This document shows positions 52,201 to 60,590 of a DNA stretch of 64,000 nucleotides, in pieces. How positions within the stretch are numbered: position 1 is the stretch's first letter; every line of letters starts with the position of its first letter. A program made the position numbers and the translations under genes. The notes beneath the pieces are model-generated. The model worked only from the letters and a program-made list of their open reading frames with translations, had not been told where the DNA came from and ran no database searches. Source of the stretch: Spirosoma sp. (lineage in GTDB: Bacteria > Bacteroidota > Bacteroidia > Cytophagales > Spirosomataceae); assembly GCF_026391055.1 (NCBI RefSeq), contig NZ_JAPLET010000010.1, positions 248,001 through 312,000 of the forward strand, given 5' to 3'.

Positions 52201-54342
52201 GGTGATGGAGTCGATTTTATTGAGTGTCATTCCAAACTTCTCGTAGTCGAATTTGAGGTCGCGACCGGCATAGCGAAGGTTACCGGCTTTTACCTGACCA
52301 TTCAGGGTAAAAGCCCGGTTCTTGCCTATCCGAAGGGTTTTATCGAAGGGATAGCCAAAAATTTTCAGCGAATCGGATAGTGTGAACTGCTTAACGCCAC
52401 GAATGGTCAGGACTTTATCGTCCAGATTGATCGTTGCATTTTTGGTGCTGTCGTTCGACGAAAACAGCGATTGCACCTGAAAATTGTCGTAGTCACGTTT
52501 CTGTGTATAGGCCAGTACGTACAGATACCCTTTCCGGCTCAGGCGCATCTCTTGTGTATTGGGATTGCGGTCGATATAGCCTTCCAGCACCATACGTCCC
52601 AAAGCCCCTCGCAGAGAGGTCGGGTTTACATTTTTGGCAAACCGGGTAATGTCATCGTCCAGAAAAGACTGCTGTTTTGTAGTTGAGATGTAATTCGCCA
52701 CAATTTGCAGCGGGTGAAACCCGTAATCGACGGTCAGGTCGGCGTAGCGTTGCGGGTGGAAGTAATCGAATGACTCGAACCGAACGGGTATTTCGCGTTT
52801 GGCACCTACCTGGTAAAAATCCACTTTCCGGCGTGGCAGATCCCAGCGCACCACTTCGGGCATGATGTAAAATTTGTGGTACGAATCGGCGTAGGGAACC
52901 CGGGCGTAGTCGGTGCGCTGCTCACGGTCGAGCCAGGCGATCTTTTGATTTTTATCGTACCGAAACCTCACTGACGGATGCGAAACGGAATCGGTATCGA
53001 CATAACCGATAAACGAGGCCGAGTTAGCCGAAATCATGGGGAGCGATTTTCCCGTTGGCGATTTCGCCGGTTCGGGTGTGGTGTTGAAGCCCGACGAGGC
53101 CAGTCCAGCCTGTGTTGAATCCGGTCGGCCACCGGCCGTTACGGAAGAGGTCGTATCGCTCACGTTAAAATCGAAACGGCGGCTGCTGGCTTTAAACGCC
53201 GGTTTACCATTGTATTTTACCGTAATCTGAGCGGGTTGTCCACTGGCCGAAGCCCCTACCATTTGCGTGCCCGACAGCGCCAAACCGCCCCGGTACTCAA
53301 TATCAGGCCCTAGATCGGGCAGTTTAACATCGTTTTGCCACGACATAAAGCGCGGATATGTAACAGGACCGCCTTTCTTCTTACTGACGTATTCAAAAAC
53401 ACCTTTAATAGGCTTGCTGTTACCGTAGGTCAGTATTACATCGTCGGCCTGTAGACGCGGATTCATGGTGATGAGCGCATAATCGCTCAGGGTCACGAAA
53501 ATATCCGGCCGACCGGCGGTGGCCCAGGTGAACTTGCCCCCCTGCCCTATCAGCGTGCCATCTTTCAACATCAGATCGCCACTTGTATTCGCCAGCACAG
53601 CCGAATCGCCATTGGCAATTATGGCCAAGGATACATCTTTCAGGCTAATAACAGCCCCCGAAACCGACGGAATGGGCCGACGCTGCGGAATGTATTGCGG
53701 CCCCAGTTGGCGCGGCATGGTGGAATCAACAGCGGGCGTGTCCCAGCCGTCGAAGCGGGACCGTTCGGCGGCTGCTTTGGCGGCAGCAATCGAATCGGTG
53801 GGGGTTTTGATGGCGTCGGGTTTGTTGGCTATCTGTACATTGTCGACATACCGGAACTGGTATGAGCCACCGAGCGCGTAGAGCTTGTTATACGAACCGG
53901 CGTACAACTCCTGGCGCTCCATAAACCGGCGGGTCGTTTCGAGGCTTCGGGCGAAGGTCTTAGGATCGTTGGCGTCGAACAGTTTTTCGGCAATGGTGAG
54001 AATCCCATCGATATTACCACCCGACGGCTGTTGAGCAGCCAGATAAACAGACTCGAAGAAGGGCGTAAAGTGGGTCGCTGCCGGAAGCCGTTTCTGGTTC
54101 ATTTTCCGGCTGAGTGCCATCACGCGCTCCTGTTGCTGCGCCGACAATTTGTTCTCCGACCAGAGCGATTGCAGGTTCGTACCCGCCCGCACCGCCACCG
54201 GCCCGCCCGTAGCCATCAGTTTTTGCACCTCGGGCATAAACTGATCAGGCTTATCCGAAAGCCGAACCGCCTGCCCAAAGGAGGTGGTGATGCTCATGAA
54301 AGCAACAATAAGGCTGTACTGTATCCGATTCATATAGCTCAT
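49255..54342 (-). CDS. Very large exported protein of unknown function
   Basis: A 1695-residue protein with an N-terminal signal peptide (MNRIQYSLIVAFMSITTSFG, from the second possible start at 54333). I recognise no domain. It is rich in short beta segments with repeated themes (GDATYQFATAKGDTASIKMGSFEL, GTLIGQGGKFTWATAGRPDIF, FYSDGIFPPFKAELKTMPDNT). A winged-helix-like piece is near LRGALGRMVLEGYIDRNPNTQEMRLSRKGYL. The C-terminus is a Lys/Glu/Pro-rich tail (KPKPQPGQKVAKEEKKKDEK...). A large beta-structured periplasmic or outer-membrane-associated protein is the best inference. A 59-base palindrome lies just upstream of the start. Confidence 0.85.
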   Translation of the reverse strand: MSYMNRIQYSLIVAFMSITTSFGQAVRLSDKPDQFMPEVQKLMATGGPVAVRAGTNLQSLWSENKLSAQQQERVMALSRKMNQKRLPAATHFTPFFESVYLAAQQPSGGNIDGILTIAEKLFDANDPKTFARSLETTRRFMERQELYAGSYNKLYALGGSYQFRYVDNVQIANKPDAIKTPTDSIAAAKAAAERSRFDGWDTPAVDSTMPRQLGPQYIPQRRPIPSVSGAVISLKDVSLAIIANGDSAVLANTSGDLMLKDGTLIGQGGKFTWATAGRPDIFVTLSDYALITMNPRLQADDVILTYGNSKPIKGVFEYVSKKKGGPVTYPRFMSWQNDVKLPDLGPDIEYRGGLALSGTQMVGASASGQPAQITVKYNGKPAFKASSRRFDFNVSDTTSSVTAGGRPDSTQAGLASSGFNTTPEPAKSPTGKSLPMISANSASFIGYVDTDSVSHPSVRFRYDKNQKIAWLDREQRTDYARVPYADSYHKFYIMPEVVRWDLPRRKVDFYQVGAKREIPVRFESFDYFHPQRYADLTVDYGFHPLQIVANYISTTKQQSFLDDDITRFAKNVNPTSLRGALGRMVLEGYIDRNPNTQEMRLSRKGYLYVLAYTQKRDYDNFQVQSLFSSNDSTKNATINLDDKVLTIRGVKQFTLSDSLKIFGYPFDKTLRIGKNRAFTLNGQVKAGNLRYAGRDLKFDYEKFGMTLNKIDSITFSSQKLAAQGKEGEIGGDIKYENPGMVYLGGADNKSGRIAGKKTTQRLVMPEGMTVYFNQPVRGNTTYNQKVYFKIPAIDNDSLGKGDISFMGTFYSDGIFPPFKAELKTMPDNTLGFVHKAPAAGYPVYSGKKGAAPSTVKFTGELTMDKSGLRAEGILNHLTASLDTKGILFMTDSLLASGEKGEIKEGLIGKPGGASAYFPQVQLNNYSLKWWPKADSMVITTQKNNFNFYSATTNLEGGLALRSTGLFGNGTLRRKDSEAVSGSIKFNKEGFIATNAQFKILQDKETPGTPVGKPVLLGNGIDVDFNQTKGIVGLAINKRESLDDTVSASMEFPFAAYKTSINRAQWNINAKTIAMKGDVKTSTFTATAEEQEGLTFNASGGLYDVEKRTLNISGVPYVTSADARIYPDKGQVAIRRNGEMIALKNARLELDTISRFHRLKNGNIQILSRTKFAGDATYQFATAKGDTASIKMGSFELKEAPAGAVTKPDAPSLTADTKKAGRTATRSKRNANAKPVTTYFTVARAEVEEEDNLQLAPKMLFKGAITMQAPSPDLAMDGFIKPALKKRQDLVGGWIPFKEKVEERLEVKVDKNLKNEGGQQLVAGIHFRLGNAGLYPTFLSPKEDSKDDDLFTATGIMRYDEKDKVYRIASKGSDLSVESSVSTAPVVDSTKTDSTATVAAVEDEVENAFTFNDARGLMTFKGKMNLMNSGPREYLLSSGSARVNIDSSLYRFNTLLAFAFPVPDPITALISDKLVKTNLEEKNDEAADDDLNRLSDKLVPLIGQQAVDAYRLKAQNQHVPLGQASPKLNAMLVLANANLRWSTKYNAFYSVGKLGVSNMMATDVNAQMDGFIEIRKTGNGDEASIYLESSPDVWVFYDYKPASTPTGLGQLAIVTSEQDINDRLLAGSKNSGKATIEVVAATADEKALFVDRYLDQYKTKTKPVPKPKPQPGQKVAKEEKKKDEKKKDKEAEKEGF

Positions 54343-54344
54343 AG

Positions 54345-54403
54345 CTGATGGGAAGGTAAACCTATAAGGTCTCAGAGACCTTACAGGTTTACCTTCCCAT
54401 CAG
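54345..54403. terminator. 59-base palindrome between prmA and the 1695-residue gene
   Basis: Twenty-nine-base arms (54345-54373 and 54375-54403) agree at 28 of 29 positions when one is inverted, with one base between. The TGA stop of prmA (54400-54402) is inside the right arm and the downstream start codon is three bases from the left arm. The core AACCTRTAAGGTCTC is of a type I think is dispersed in related genomes. Confidence 0.85.
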
Positions 54404-55230
54404 CGTTTATTAAATGACAAAGAAGTCCATTGATTCGTTGTTAGCCGATTTGTCAATGCCAGTCCGGACTCGGCGGCTTTTTGCTCAATATCGGCAGCAT
54501 CGTGTTCATAAAACCCACTGACGACCAACTGGCCGTTTCGTGTTAACAAGTTTGTATAGGTGGGAATTTCGGCCAGTAGAACGTTTCGGTTGATATTGGC
54601 CAGCACAATCTCATATTGATTTGTGGAGTCGACATCAGCAATCGTCCCCTGAAACACCGTGACTTGCGGGCAACTGTTTAGCTCAGCATTTTCGCGGGCG
54701 TTCTCAACGGCCCACTCTTCAATATCAAATGCCAGTACGTTGTCAGCCCCCATCTTCGCGGCCAGAATCGCCAGAATACCCGTTCCACTTCCCACATCGA
54801 GCACCGACTTACCCGAAAAATCAAGGCCAAGCTGCTGTTCCATCATCATGGCGGTGGTTTCGTGGTGGCCCGTTCCGAACGACATTTTCGGGTTAATGAC
54901 AATGTCGTAACGAAACCGGGCATCCGACTCGTGGAAGGACGCCCGGACCCGGACCTGGTCGGCAACTTCTATCGGCTCATAATCCCTTTCCCACTCGGCG
55001 TTCCAGTTTCGCTTTTCTAACGAATTGACTTCGTAGGCTATTGCAGTCTGACCGGCGTATTTCGCAATCAATTCCAGAACGGCCTCTTCTATGTAATCAG
55101 GCTCTATAATGTACGCATTCAGCCCTTCGTCGGTTTCGACAAATGACTCATACCCAAGTTCGGCGAGTTCGGCAGTGAGGATATCGGTATAGTCGGGCGA
55201 CAGGCGGAGTTGTAGTTCAATGTAGTTCAT
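54400..55230 (-). CDS. prmA: Ribosomal protein L11 methyltransferase
   Basis: A 276-residue enzyme that trimethylates ribosomal protein L11 using S-adenosylmethionine. The N-terminal L11-recognition domain (residues about 1-85) is followed by the methyltransferase: MSFGTGHHETTAMMMEQQL, SVLDVGSGTGILAILAAKMGADNVLAFDIEEWAVENARENAELN, and the catalytic-site motif IVLANINRNVLLAEIP. Length and motif order are normal. It is transcribed in the same direction as the 1695-residue gene but separated from it by a strong palindrome. Confidence 0.96.
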   Translation of the reverse strand: MNYIELQLRLSPDYTDILTAELAELGYESFVETDEGLNAYIIEPDYIEEAVLELIAKYAGQTAIAYEVNSLEKRNWNAEWERDYEPIEVADQVRVRASFHESDARFRYDIVINPKMSFGTGHHETTAMMMEQQLGLDFSGKSVLDVGSGTGILAILAAKMGADNVLAFDIEEWAVENARENAELNSCPQVTVFQGTIADVDSTNQYEIVLANINRNVLLAEIPTYTNLLTRNGQLVVSGFYEHDAADIEQKAAESGLALTNRLTTNQWTSLSFNKR

Positions 55231-55244
55231 ACATCAAAGTAACG

Positions 55245-55277
55245 AAAAAGGGCAAGCTGTTTGGCTTACCCCTTTAG
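55245..55277 (-). terminator. Terminator of the thioredoxin-like gene
   Basis: On the minus strand AAAGGGGTAAGC pairs with GCTTGCCCTT (one bulge) and is followed by a T run. It ends the gene that stops at 55298 and precedes the prmA start. Confidence 0.6.
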
Positions 55278-55297
55278 AAACTACCGATGTGGTTTTG

Positions 55298-56653
55298 TCA
55301 CAACGTTCCGGCTTTCATCTTTTTCAGCGATTCTTCGAGCGACCCTACCATTGGGGAGTTACGTTCTTTTTCTTTTTTGACGGCTTTCGTTTGCCATTCC
55401 AGAGCCTCTTCTTTGCGGCCCAGCCAGTACAAAATATGCGCGTAGGTATCCAGCAGGCTACCATCTTCGCGGTACTCCAGCGTTCGCTTCGACCAGCTCA
55501 GGGCTTTGTTGAGATAGACCGGGTCGCGCGTTAATTCCTGAAACTCCCAGGCAGCCTGATTGAGTGCGCTCACATATCGCTGAGTGTTTGGAAAGGCCAT
55601 CACCTGAACCATCTGGCCGGGGGCGGTGGGGCGGATAACCTGTCCATTCGGTCCTGTAAACTCGCCCCGCATCCGGCGCTGACTATCCAGTTCGTCCAGT
55701 TTCTGAATGGAGTCGACCCGGGCAGTCATGAACTGCCTGTCGAAATAGCTGGATGCCATTTGCAAATATTGAAGCGTATCCTGAATACCCCGAAAATAGC
55801 GCATCAAAACCCAGTCGTGGGCAGCCCTTCCGTTCTTATAGTCGTTTTGATAAGTTCTTAGTCTAAAAATGGCGGTTTGGGTGGCTAAGTCGATATTGTG
55901 ATCCTTGATTGCTTTTCGCAGCGAATTGTTGGTTATCTGCCCATTGAGCTCAACCGCTTTATTCCAGCCCACTGCTTTGTATAGACTATCAGTTCTCATA
56001 TAGTTCCGACGAAAAATACGATCAGCTATACTGCCTACTACCGGTGCCTGTTCAAAAACAAACCGAAGTAACGATCCGGAGTCCAGGGAATCGGTCGGCA
56101 AACTAACTATATACGCATCTAAAGGCTCTGTGTTCGATAAACCCAATTCGCGCAACCGGTTAATGTAATTACGCATAAATGCGGATGACCGCTCCCCTTT
56201 AGCGTAGGTCTCTGTCATGGCTTTGAGCGGGCGTTCCTTATTTCGGGTAAGCGCTTCTTCGGCTTTTTCAAGGTACGCCCGGTCTAACGTGGTGGTCCCA
56301 CAATAGCGAGCCAGCGGATTTTCATCGGCGTCCAGGTAAACAGATGAAGGGGTGCACTCTACCTGCAGTTTTTCAACCAGTTCTTTACCAATACCCGTTG
56401 TTCCGTTTGTCCGGAAACTCACAAAATGAAGGGCGAACTTCTCCCGTACCAACGGACTTTTAAAGGCTATCGATGCCACTTCGCCACACCCTCCACACCC
56501 GGGATTATCGAGGTGAAGGAACAACAGTTTTTTCTCTTTTTTGGCTTTCTTTACGGCATCAGCCCAACTGCCTGCCTCAAAAACGATGCCTTGAGCAGAT
56601 AAAGCGCCTGGCATCAACGCCAGTACAACCAGGAATGGATAGAGTAATTTCAT
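55298..56653 (-). CDS. Secreted thioredoxin-fold protein with long helical C-terminus
   Basis: A 451-residue protein with a signal peptide (MKLLYPFLVVLALMPGALSAQ) and an N-terminal thioredoxin-like domain (residues about 22-135). It contains the redox motif CGGC in HLDNPGCGGCGEVAS and the cis-Pro region ECTPSSVYLDADE. The remaining 300 residues are mainly helical, TPR-like in places (YVSALNQAAWEFQELTRDPVYLNKALSW, LDTYAHILYWLGRKEEALEWQ). It may be a periplasmic disulfide reductase or chaperone. I chose ATG 56653; the ATG at 56710 adds 19 residues without signal character. Confidence 0.8.
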   Translation of the reverse strand: MKLLYPFLVVLALMPGALSAQGIVFEAGSWADAVKKAKKEKKLLFLHLDNPGCGGCGEVASIAFKSPLVREKFALHFVSFRTNGTTGIGKELVEKLQVECTPSSVYLDADENPLARYCGTTTLDRAYLEKAEEALTRNKERPLKAMTETYAKGERSSAFMRNYINRLRELGLSNTEPLDAYIVSLPTDSLDSGSLLRFVFEQAPVVGSIADRIFRRNYMRTDSLYKAVGWNKAVELNGQITNNSLRKAIKDHNIDLATQTAIFRLRTYQNDYKNGRAAHDWVLMRYFRGIQDTLQYLQMASSYFDRQFMTARVDSIQKLDELDSQRRMRGEFTGPNGQVIRPTAPGQMVQVMAFPNTQRYVSALNQAAWEFQELTRDPVYLNKALSWSKRTLEYREDGSLLDTYAHILYWLGRKEEALEWQTKAVKKEKERNSPMVGSLEESLKKMKAGTL

Positions 56654-56871
56654 ACGCAGACAGAACAAAGATGACCGTATACAAACAAGACATACGACAA
56701 CACAAATCATGCGACCAGAGGCAGCAATTTATAACGCTAAACTAACCATCTTCTTTAAATACCAGCAAAGACGGCCTAAAACTTATCAATTAGTTAACAA
56801 CTGTTTATTTCTATTAAAATTCAGTTTCAGTATCTGGTCATAAACTAGCGTGCGCCATACCTTTGCCAATC

Positions 56872-57657
56872 ATGAGAAATGCCTTTCTGATAATTGATAC
56901 GCAGTTCGATTTCTGCCACCCACAGGGTGCTCTGTTTGTGCCCGGAGCAGAACAGGATGTTGAGCGCATGTCGGCGCTGATCCGGAATCATGCCGATCAG
57001 ATCGACCACATTGTCGTTACGCTCGACACGCACCAGGTACTCGACATTTCGCACCCGCTTTTCTGGCATGATGCGTCGGGCAATCACCCGGCCCCCTTCA
57101 CCCGTATTTCGGGCGACGAGGTCGATGCAGGCCGATGGATTCCCCGCTTCTCACCCGAAAAAGCGATCAACTATATTCACAACCTCGAAGCCGATGGTCA
57201 GTTTGCCCACTTTATCTGGCCCGAACATTGTTTGATTGGCTCGCGTGGGGCAGCGCTGCACGATACATTGCTCGACGCGCTCAAGAATTGGTCGCGGAAG
57301 CGGGACCTCGATTACGTAGCGGTACAAAAAGGACTGTATCCGCTGTCGGAACACTTCGGTATTTTTCGGGCGCAAGTGCCGGATGCCAACGTACCCGAAA
57401 CACAGCTGAACACGTCACTTATTGCAGATCTGGCTCGTTTCGATACAGTCTATCTACTGGGAGAAGCAAAATCGCACTGCGTAGCCAACAGCCTGAAACA
57501 AATTCTGGACTTTGCCCCGGAACTCATCCCCAAACTCGTTATCGTGACCGACTGCATGTCGGATGTAACGGGTCTTGGCTATCTTGCCGATCCGATTTAC
57601 GCCGAAGCTCAATCGAGAAACGTTCGTTTTCTGAAAGCGGACGCCGTTTTTAACTAA
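56872..57657 (+). CDS. Isochorismatase-family cysteine hydrolase
   Basis: A 261-residue hydrolase of the isochorismatase/nicotinamidase superfamily. The triad is visible: Asp9 in LIIDTQFDF, Lys in VAVQKGLYPLSEHFGIF, and the nucleophile Cys203 in LGEAKSHCVANSL. The metal-type DTH motif (VVTLDTHQVLDISHP) is present, as in nicotinamidases. It is longer than most nicotinamidases because of inserted loops, and the substrate is unknown. ATG 56872 is preferred over TTG 56863. The LON-domain gene follows 22 bases after its stop. Confidence 0.88.
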   Translation: MRNAFLIIDTQFDFCHPQGALFVPGAEQDVERMSALIRNHADQIDHIVVTLDTHQVLDISHPLFWHDASGNHPAPFTRISGDEVDAGRWIPRFSPEKAINYIHNLEADGQFAHFIWPEHCLIGSRGAALHDTLLDALKNWSRKRDLDYVAVQKGLYPLSEHFGIFRAQVPDANVPETQLNTSLIADLARFDTVYLLGEAKSHCVANSLKQILDFAPELIPKLVIVTDCMSDVTGLGYLADPIYAEAQSRNVRFLKADAVFN

Positions 57658-57679
57658 AAACTCTTACCTTTTTGTCGCT

Positions 57680-58309
57680 ATGGAAAAGACGCTCTCTTTG
57701 TTTCCGCTCAACCTGATTGTTTATCCTGGCGAGGATTTGAATCTGCATATTTTTGAACCACGCTACCGTCAGCTCATAAACGAATGCCTGGAAGAAGAGC
57801 GGACATTTGGTATTCCGGCTTTCATAAACAATAAGCTCCCCGGCTACGGGACCGAGATGCACGTAACCACGCTGCATAAACGCTATCCCGATGGCCGAAT
57901 GGACATTAAATCGAAAGGCCTGGGCGTTTTTAAGCTGGTAAACTTCGAGAATCCGATACCCGGCAAACTGTATGCCGGTGGTGACGTGGAGCTACTTCCA
58001 CCCGGCGACAGCTACAGCGCCCACGCATCGGCCCTGGTCGAACGGCTTGAACGATTGTATAACCTCCTACAAATCGAAACAGATTACTCAGCTTCATCGG
58101 AGAACCTATCTTATAAGGTGGCGCATAAAGTGGGGCTATCTATTGAGCAGGAATACGAACTGCTAACCCTCGAAACGGAAGCCGAACGCCAGCTTTTTCT
58201 CATCCAGCACCTCAACAACGTACTTCCGGTGGTATCGGACATGGAGCGCACCAAGCAGCGAATCCGCATGAACGGCCATTTTAAGAACCTGGACCCGTTG
58301 AATTTTTAG
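57680..58309 (+). CDS. LON-substrate-binding-domain protein
   Basis: A 209-residue stand-alone version of the N-terminal domain of Lon protease. It starts EKTLSLFPLNLIVYPGEDLNLHIFEPRYRQLINECLEEERTFGIP and has the family's GTEMHVTTLHKRYPDGRMDIKSKGLGVFKLV, then a helical C-terminus. It has no ATPase or protease part and may bind substrates or act as an adaptor; the role is unproved. It follows the cysteine hydrolase gene closely and both are probably co-transcribed. Confidence 0.9.
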   Translation: MEKTLSLFPLNLIVYPGEDLNLHIFEPRYRQLINECLEEERTFGIPAFINNKLPGYGTEMHVTTLHKRYPDGRMDIKSKGLGVFKLVNFENPIPGKLYAGGDVELLPPGDSYSAHASALVERLERLYNLLQIETDYSASSENLSYKVAHKVGLSIEQEYELLTLETEAERQLFLIQHLNNVLPVVSDMERTKQRIRMNGHFKNLDPLNF

Positions 58310-58314
58310 ATGTT

Positions 58315-58430
58315 GGTGGAGTAGTGAAGTACGTGAAATGGGTGGAGTGAGTGCAGTAGTTGGCAACTTCCTCTGTTGACTGTTTCACTTATTATACCTA
58401 CTCCACTCATTTCACGTACTTCACCAAAAC
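58315..58430. repeat. Period-9 word-repeat hairpin between convergent genes
   Basis: The left side has 9-base words from 58324 (GTGAAGTAC, GTGAAATGG, two more). The right side, from 58383, has five 9-base words (TTTCACTTA, TTATACCTA, three more) to 58427. GTGAAGTACGTGAAATG (58324-58340) is matched, inverted, by 58406-58422. It fills the gap between stops at 58309 and 58431. Confidence 0.85.
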
Positions 58431-59582
58431 CTAATTTTTCTCCTCCACTTTCCCGACTTTTTTCGCTCGTTTGGGTAATTGGTCAGCTAGCTCCTGGAGG
58501 TTTTTGATGGGTGGACGCGGCTTCTCGGCTTCGCCAATAACAAAGCCATATGGCTTGAGGGCCTCTACAGAATCGAAAATAACTTTTATAATGGCTGTCA
58601 TGGGCAAGGCTAAAATCAGGCCCGGCAACCCCCATACGTTTTCCCACAAAATCAGCACAACAATGGCTGCCAGTGGATTGATACTCACTTTGGAGCCGAC
58701 GATGTAAGGTGTGATGAAGTTTCCCTCCAGCGTTTGCACGAACAGGAAAACACCAATAACGCCCAGTGCCTTTAGTGGGTTATCCTGCGTGACGAGCGTA
58801 TAAGCCGCCGGCAATAACGACCCCATCGAAATACCGAAGTACGGAATCAGCACCAGACAGGCCCCGAAGAACCCGAAGAACACCGCATAATCTACGCCCA
58901 GAATAAGCAGTCCAACCGTCATTAACGTGCCGATAATCAGGATTACCAGTACCAGACCGGCTAGATAATCTTTAACGACTTCATAAATACCACTCATAAC
59001 GTCGTCGATCTTCGACCGGCGGGTATCGTCGAACACTTTGTAGAAGAACGAGCGAAAGAAGTCGCGGTAAAGCAAGAAAAAGAAGGCAAATAGCAAAACC
59101 AGAAACAGGTTCGTCAGAATACTGGTGGTGGCCAGCAGCGTGGTCGTTAGAATGGTGCCGCCCTCGGCTAGAGCCTGATTCAGGTACTTTTTAATTTCGG
59201 CTACCTGCCGCTTCCGGTCGATATTCAGTTGTTCGTCGGCAAAGGTCTGAATACTATCAATATATTGACTTCCGCGCTTTACAAACTGCGGAATCACTTC
59301 CGAGAAGCTACTGATTTGGACGGATACACCCCAGAATAAGGCCGTTAGCGCCCCCAGAGCCAGTAACAGGCACATAACAATGGCTAATATTCTTGGAACG
59401 CCCCAGTTTTCGAGCCGCTGCACCAGCGGAAACAGTAAAACAGAAAACAGGATAGCAAAAACCAGTGGAATCAGCAGACCCTGCAACTCATGTAAGCCAT
59501 ATATAATAATAACCAGCGACAGCAGTACGCAAACAAGTTTTGCGTACGATGGGAGCTCAATTTCCCGGGAGCGAATATTCAT
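58431..59582 (-). CDS. AI-2E family transporter (PerM-like permease)
   Basis: A 383-residue membrane protein with eight hydrophobic segments, including LVIIIYGLHELQGLLIPLVFAILFSVLLFPLV at the N-terminus. The family hallmark segment is FFGFFGACLVLIPYFGISMGSLLPAAY with QTLEGNFITPYIVGSKVSINPLAAI behind it. Members export AI-2 or exchange small ions/solutes; which applies here is not decidable. A soluble loop spans residues about 95-145. The C-terminus is a charged tail (KRAKKVGKVEEKN). Confidence 0.92.
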   Translation of the reverse strand: MNIRSREIELPSYAKLVCVLLSLVIIIYGLHELQGLLIPLVFAILFSVLLFPLVQRLENWGVPRILAIVMCLLLALGALTALFWGVSVQISSFSEVIPQFVKRGSQYIDSIQTFADEQLNIDRKRQVAEIKKYLNQALAEGGTILTTTLLATTSILTNLFLVLLFAFFFLLYRDFFRSFFYKVFDDTRRSKIDDVMSGIYEVVKDYLAGLVLVILIIGTLMTVGLLILGVDYAVFFGFFGACLVLIPYFGISMGSLLPAAYTLVTQDNPLKALGVIGVFLFVQTLEGNFITPYIVGSKVSINPLAAIVVLILWENVWGLPGLILALPMTAIIKVIFDSVEALKPYGFVIGEAEKPRPPIKNLQELADQLPKRAKKVGKVEEKN

Positions 59583-59880
59583 AATGCAAGTAAAAACAAC
59601 TCAGTAGTTTAATTGTAATTTTCGTTTAAATTTGGATAGCTTACCGATGTAACCAACCCGTAATCTTTCGCTTTGTTTAGATCGTTTACTTAGCTTAATG
59701 AGGAATTAATGAACTCAAAATCAACCGTCAGGCGAGGGTTCGAATTAGGAAATAGCTGTTAAGTTTTTGTTAAGTATGCATTCCTGATTGATAACGTTGC
59801 GGATAAGCCACGTAACTTCGGCCTGCCGATATGGGATAAACGTACCAACGGATAAACGATTCTTACCAACTTCACTTCGT

Positions 59881-60588
59881 ATGAGTGCTGCTAAAGCTGC
59901 TCAACCTTTACACCGCGTTCTCGTCGTTGACGATGACGCCGACATCCTAGAGATGCTCGAATATAACTTATCTAAGGAGGGTTACGATGTTCGCACAGCA
60001 ACCGACGGCCGAAAAGCCCTTGAGGTCGCCAGAACGTATATGCCCGAATTAGTCCTGCTGGATATCATGATGCCGCATCTGGATGGCATTGAGGCTGGCC
60101 GACAGCTTCGCGACATTCCCGAACTGCGCCAGACCTATATTCTGTACCTGACAGCCCGCTCGGAAGAGTACTCCGAAGTAGCCGCGTTCGACGTTGGCGC
60201 CGACGACTACATTACCAAGCCCATCAAGCCCCGTGCGCTGATGAGCCGTATCAACGCTCTGTTCCGTCGGGAAGCTCAGAAAGCCGATCCCGGCGAGCAA
60301 ATTCAGATTGCTGACCTGCTCATTAACCGCAAAAATTATTCGGTTAGCCAAAACGACAAACAGGTCATTCTGCCCAAAAAAGAATTTGAACTGTTATTTT
60401 TCCTCGCTCAGCACCCAAACAAGGTGTGCAGCCGCGAGGAGTTACTGCAAAAAATATGGGGGGCGGATATTTACGTACTCGAACGCACGGTAGACGTACA
60501 CATCCGCAAGCTCCGCGAAAAAATTGGCGATACGCACATCCGTACGCTAAAGGGTGTGGGGTATATGTTTACCGACCAGCCAGAATAA
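59881..60588 (+). CDS. OmpR/PhoB-family response regulator
   Basis: A 235-residue regulator. The receiver domain has the acidic pair DDD at 17-19, the phospho-acceptor Asp61 in LVLLDIMMP, Thr in LYLTARS and Lys in DDYITKPIKP. The winged-helix DNA-binding domain follows (KKEFELLFFLAQHPNKVCSREELLQKIWG, then RTVDVHIRKLREKIG and TLKGVGYMF). I chose ATG 59881; the in-frame ATG at 59788 adds 31 residues unlike the family. It is paired with the histidine kinase gene downstream, and a PhoBR-like phosphate system is plausible but not shown. Confidence 0.93.
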   Translation: MSAAKAAQPLHRVLVVDDDADILEMLEYNLSKEGYDVRTATDGRKALEVARTYMPELVLLDIMMPHLDGIEAGRQLRDIPELRQTYILYLTARSEEYSEVAAFDVGADDYITKPIKPRALMSRINALFRREAQKADPGEQIQIADLLINRKNYSVSQNDKQVILPKKEFELLFFLAQHPNKVCSREELLQKIWGADIYVLERTVDVHIRKLREKIGDTHIRTLKGVGYMFTDQPE

Positions 60589-60590
60589 AA

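Noticed and set aside
59706..59755. A tRNA-Leu-like stretch (TCAAAATCAACCGT followed later by GGTTCGAATT).
   Set aside because: The 5' half and acceptor arm are missing, the anticodon stem does not pair, and the T-stem does not pair. It is most likely a chance resemblance.
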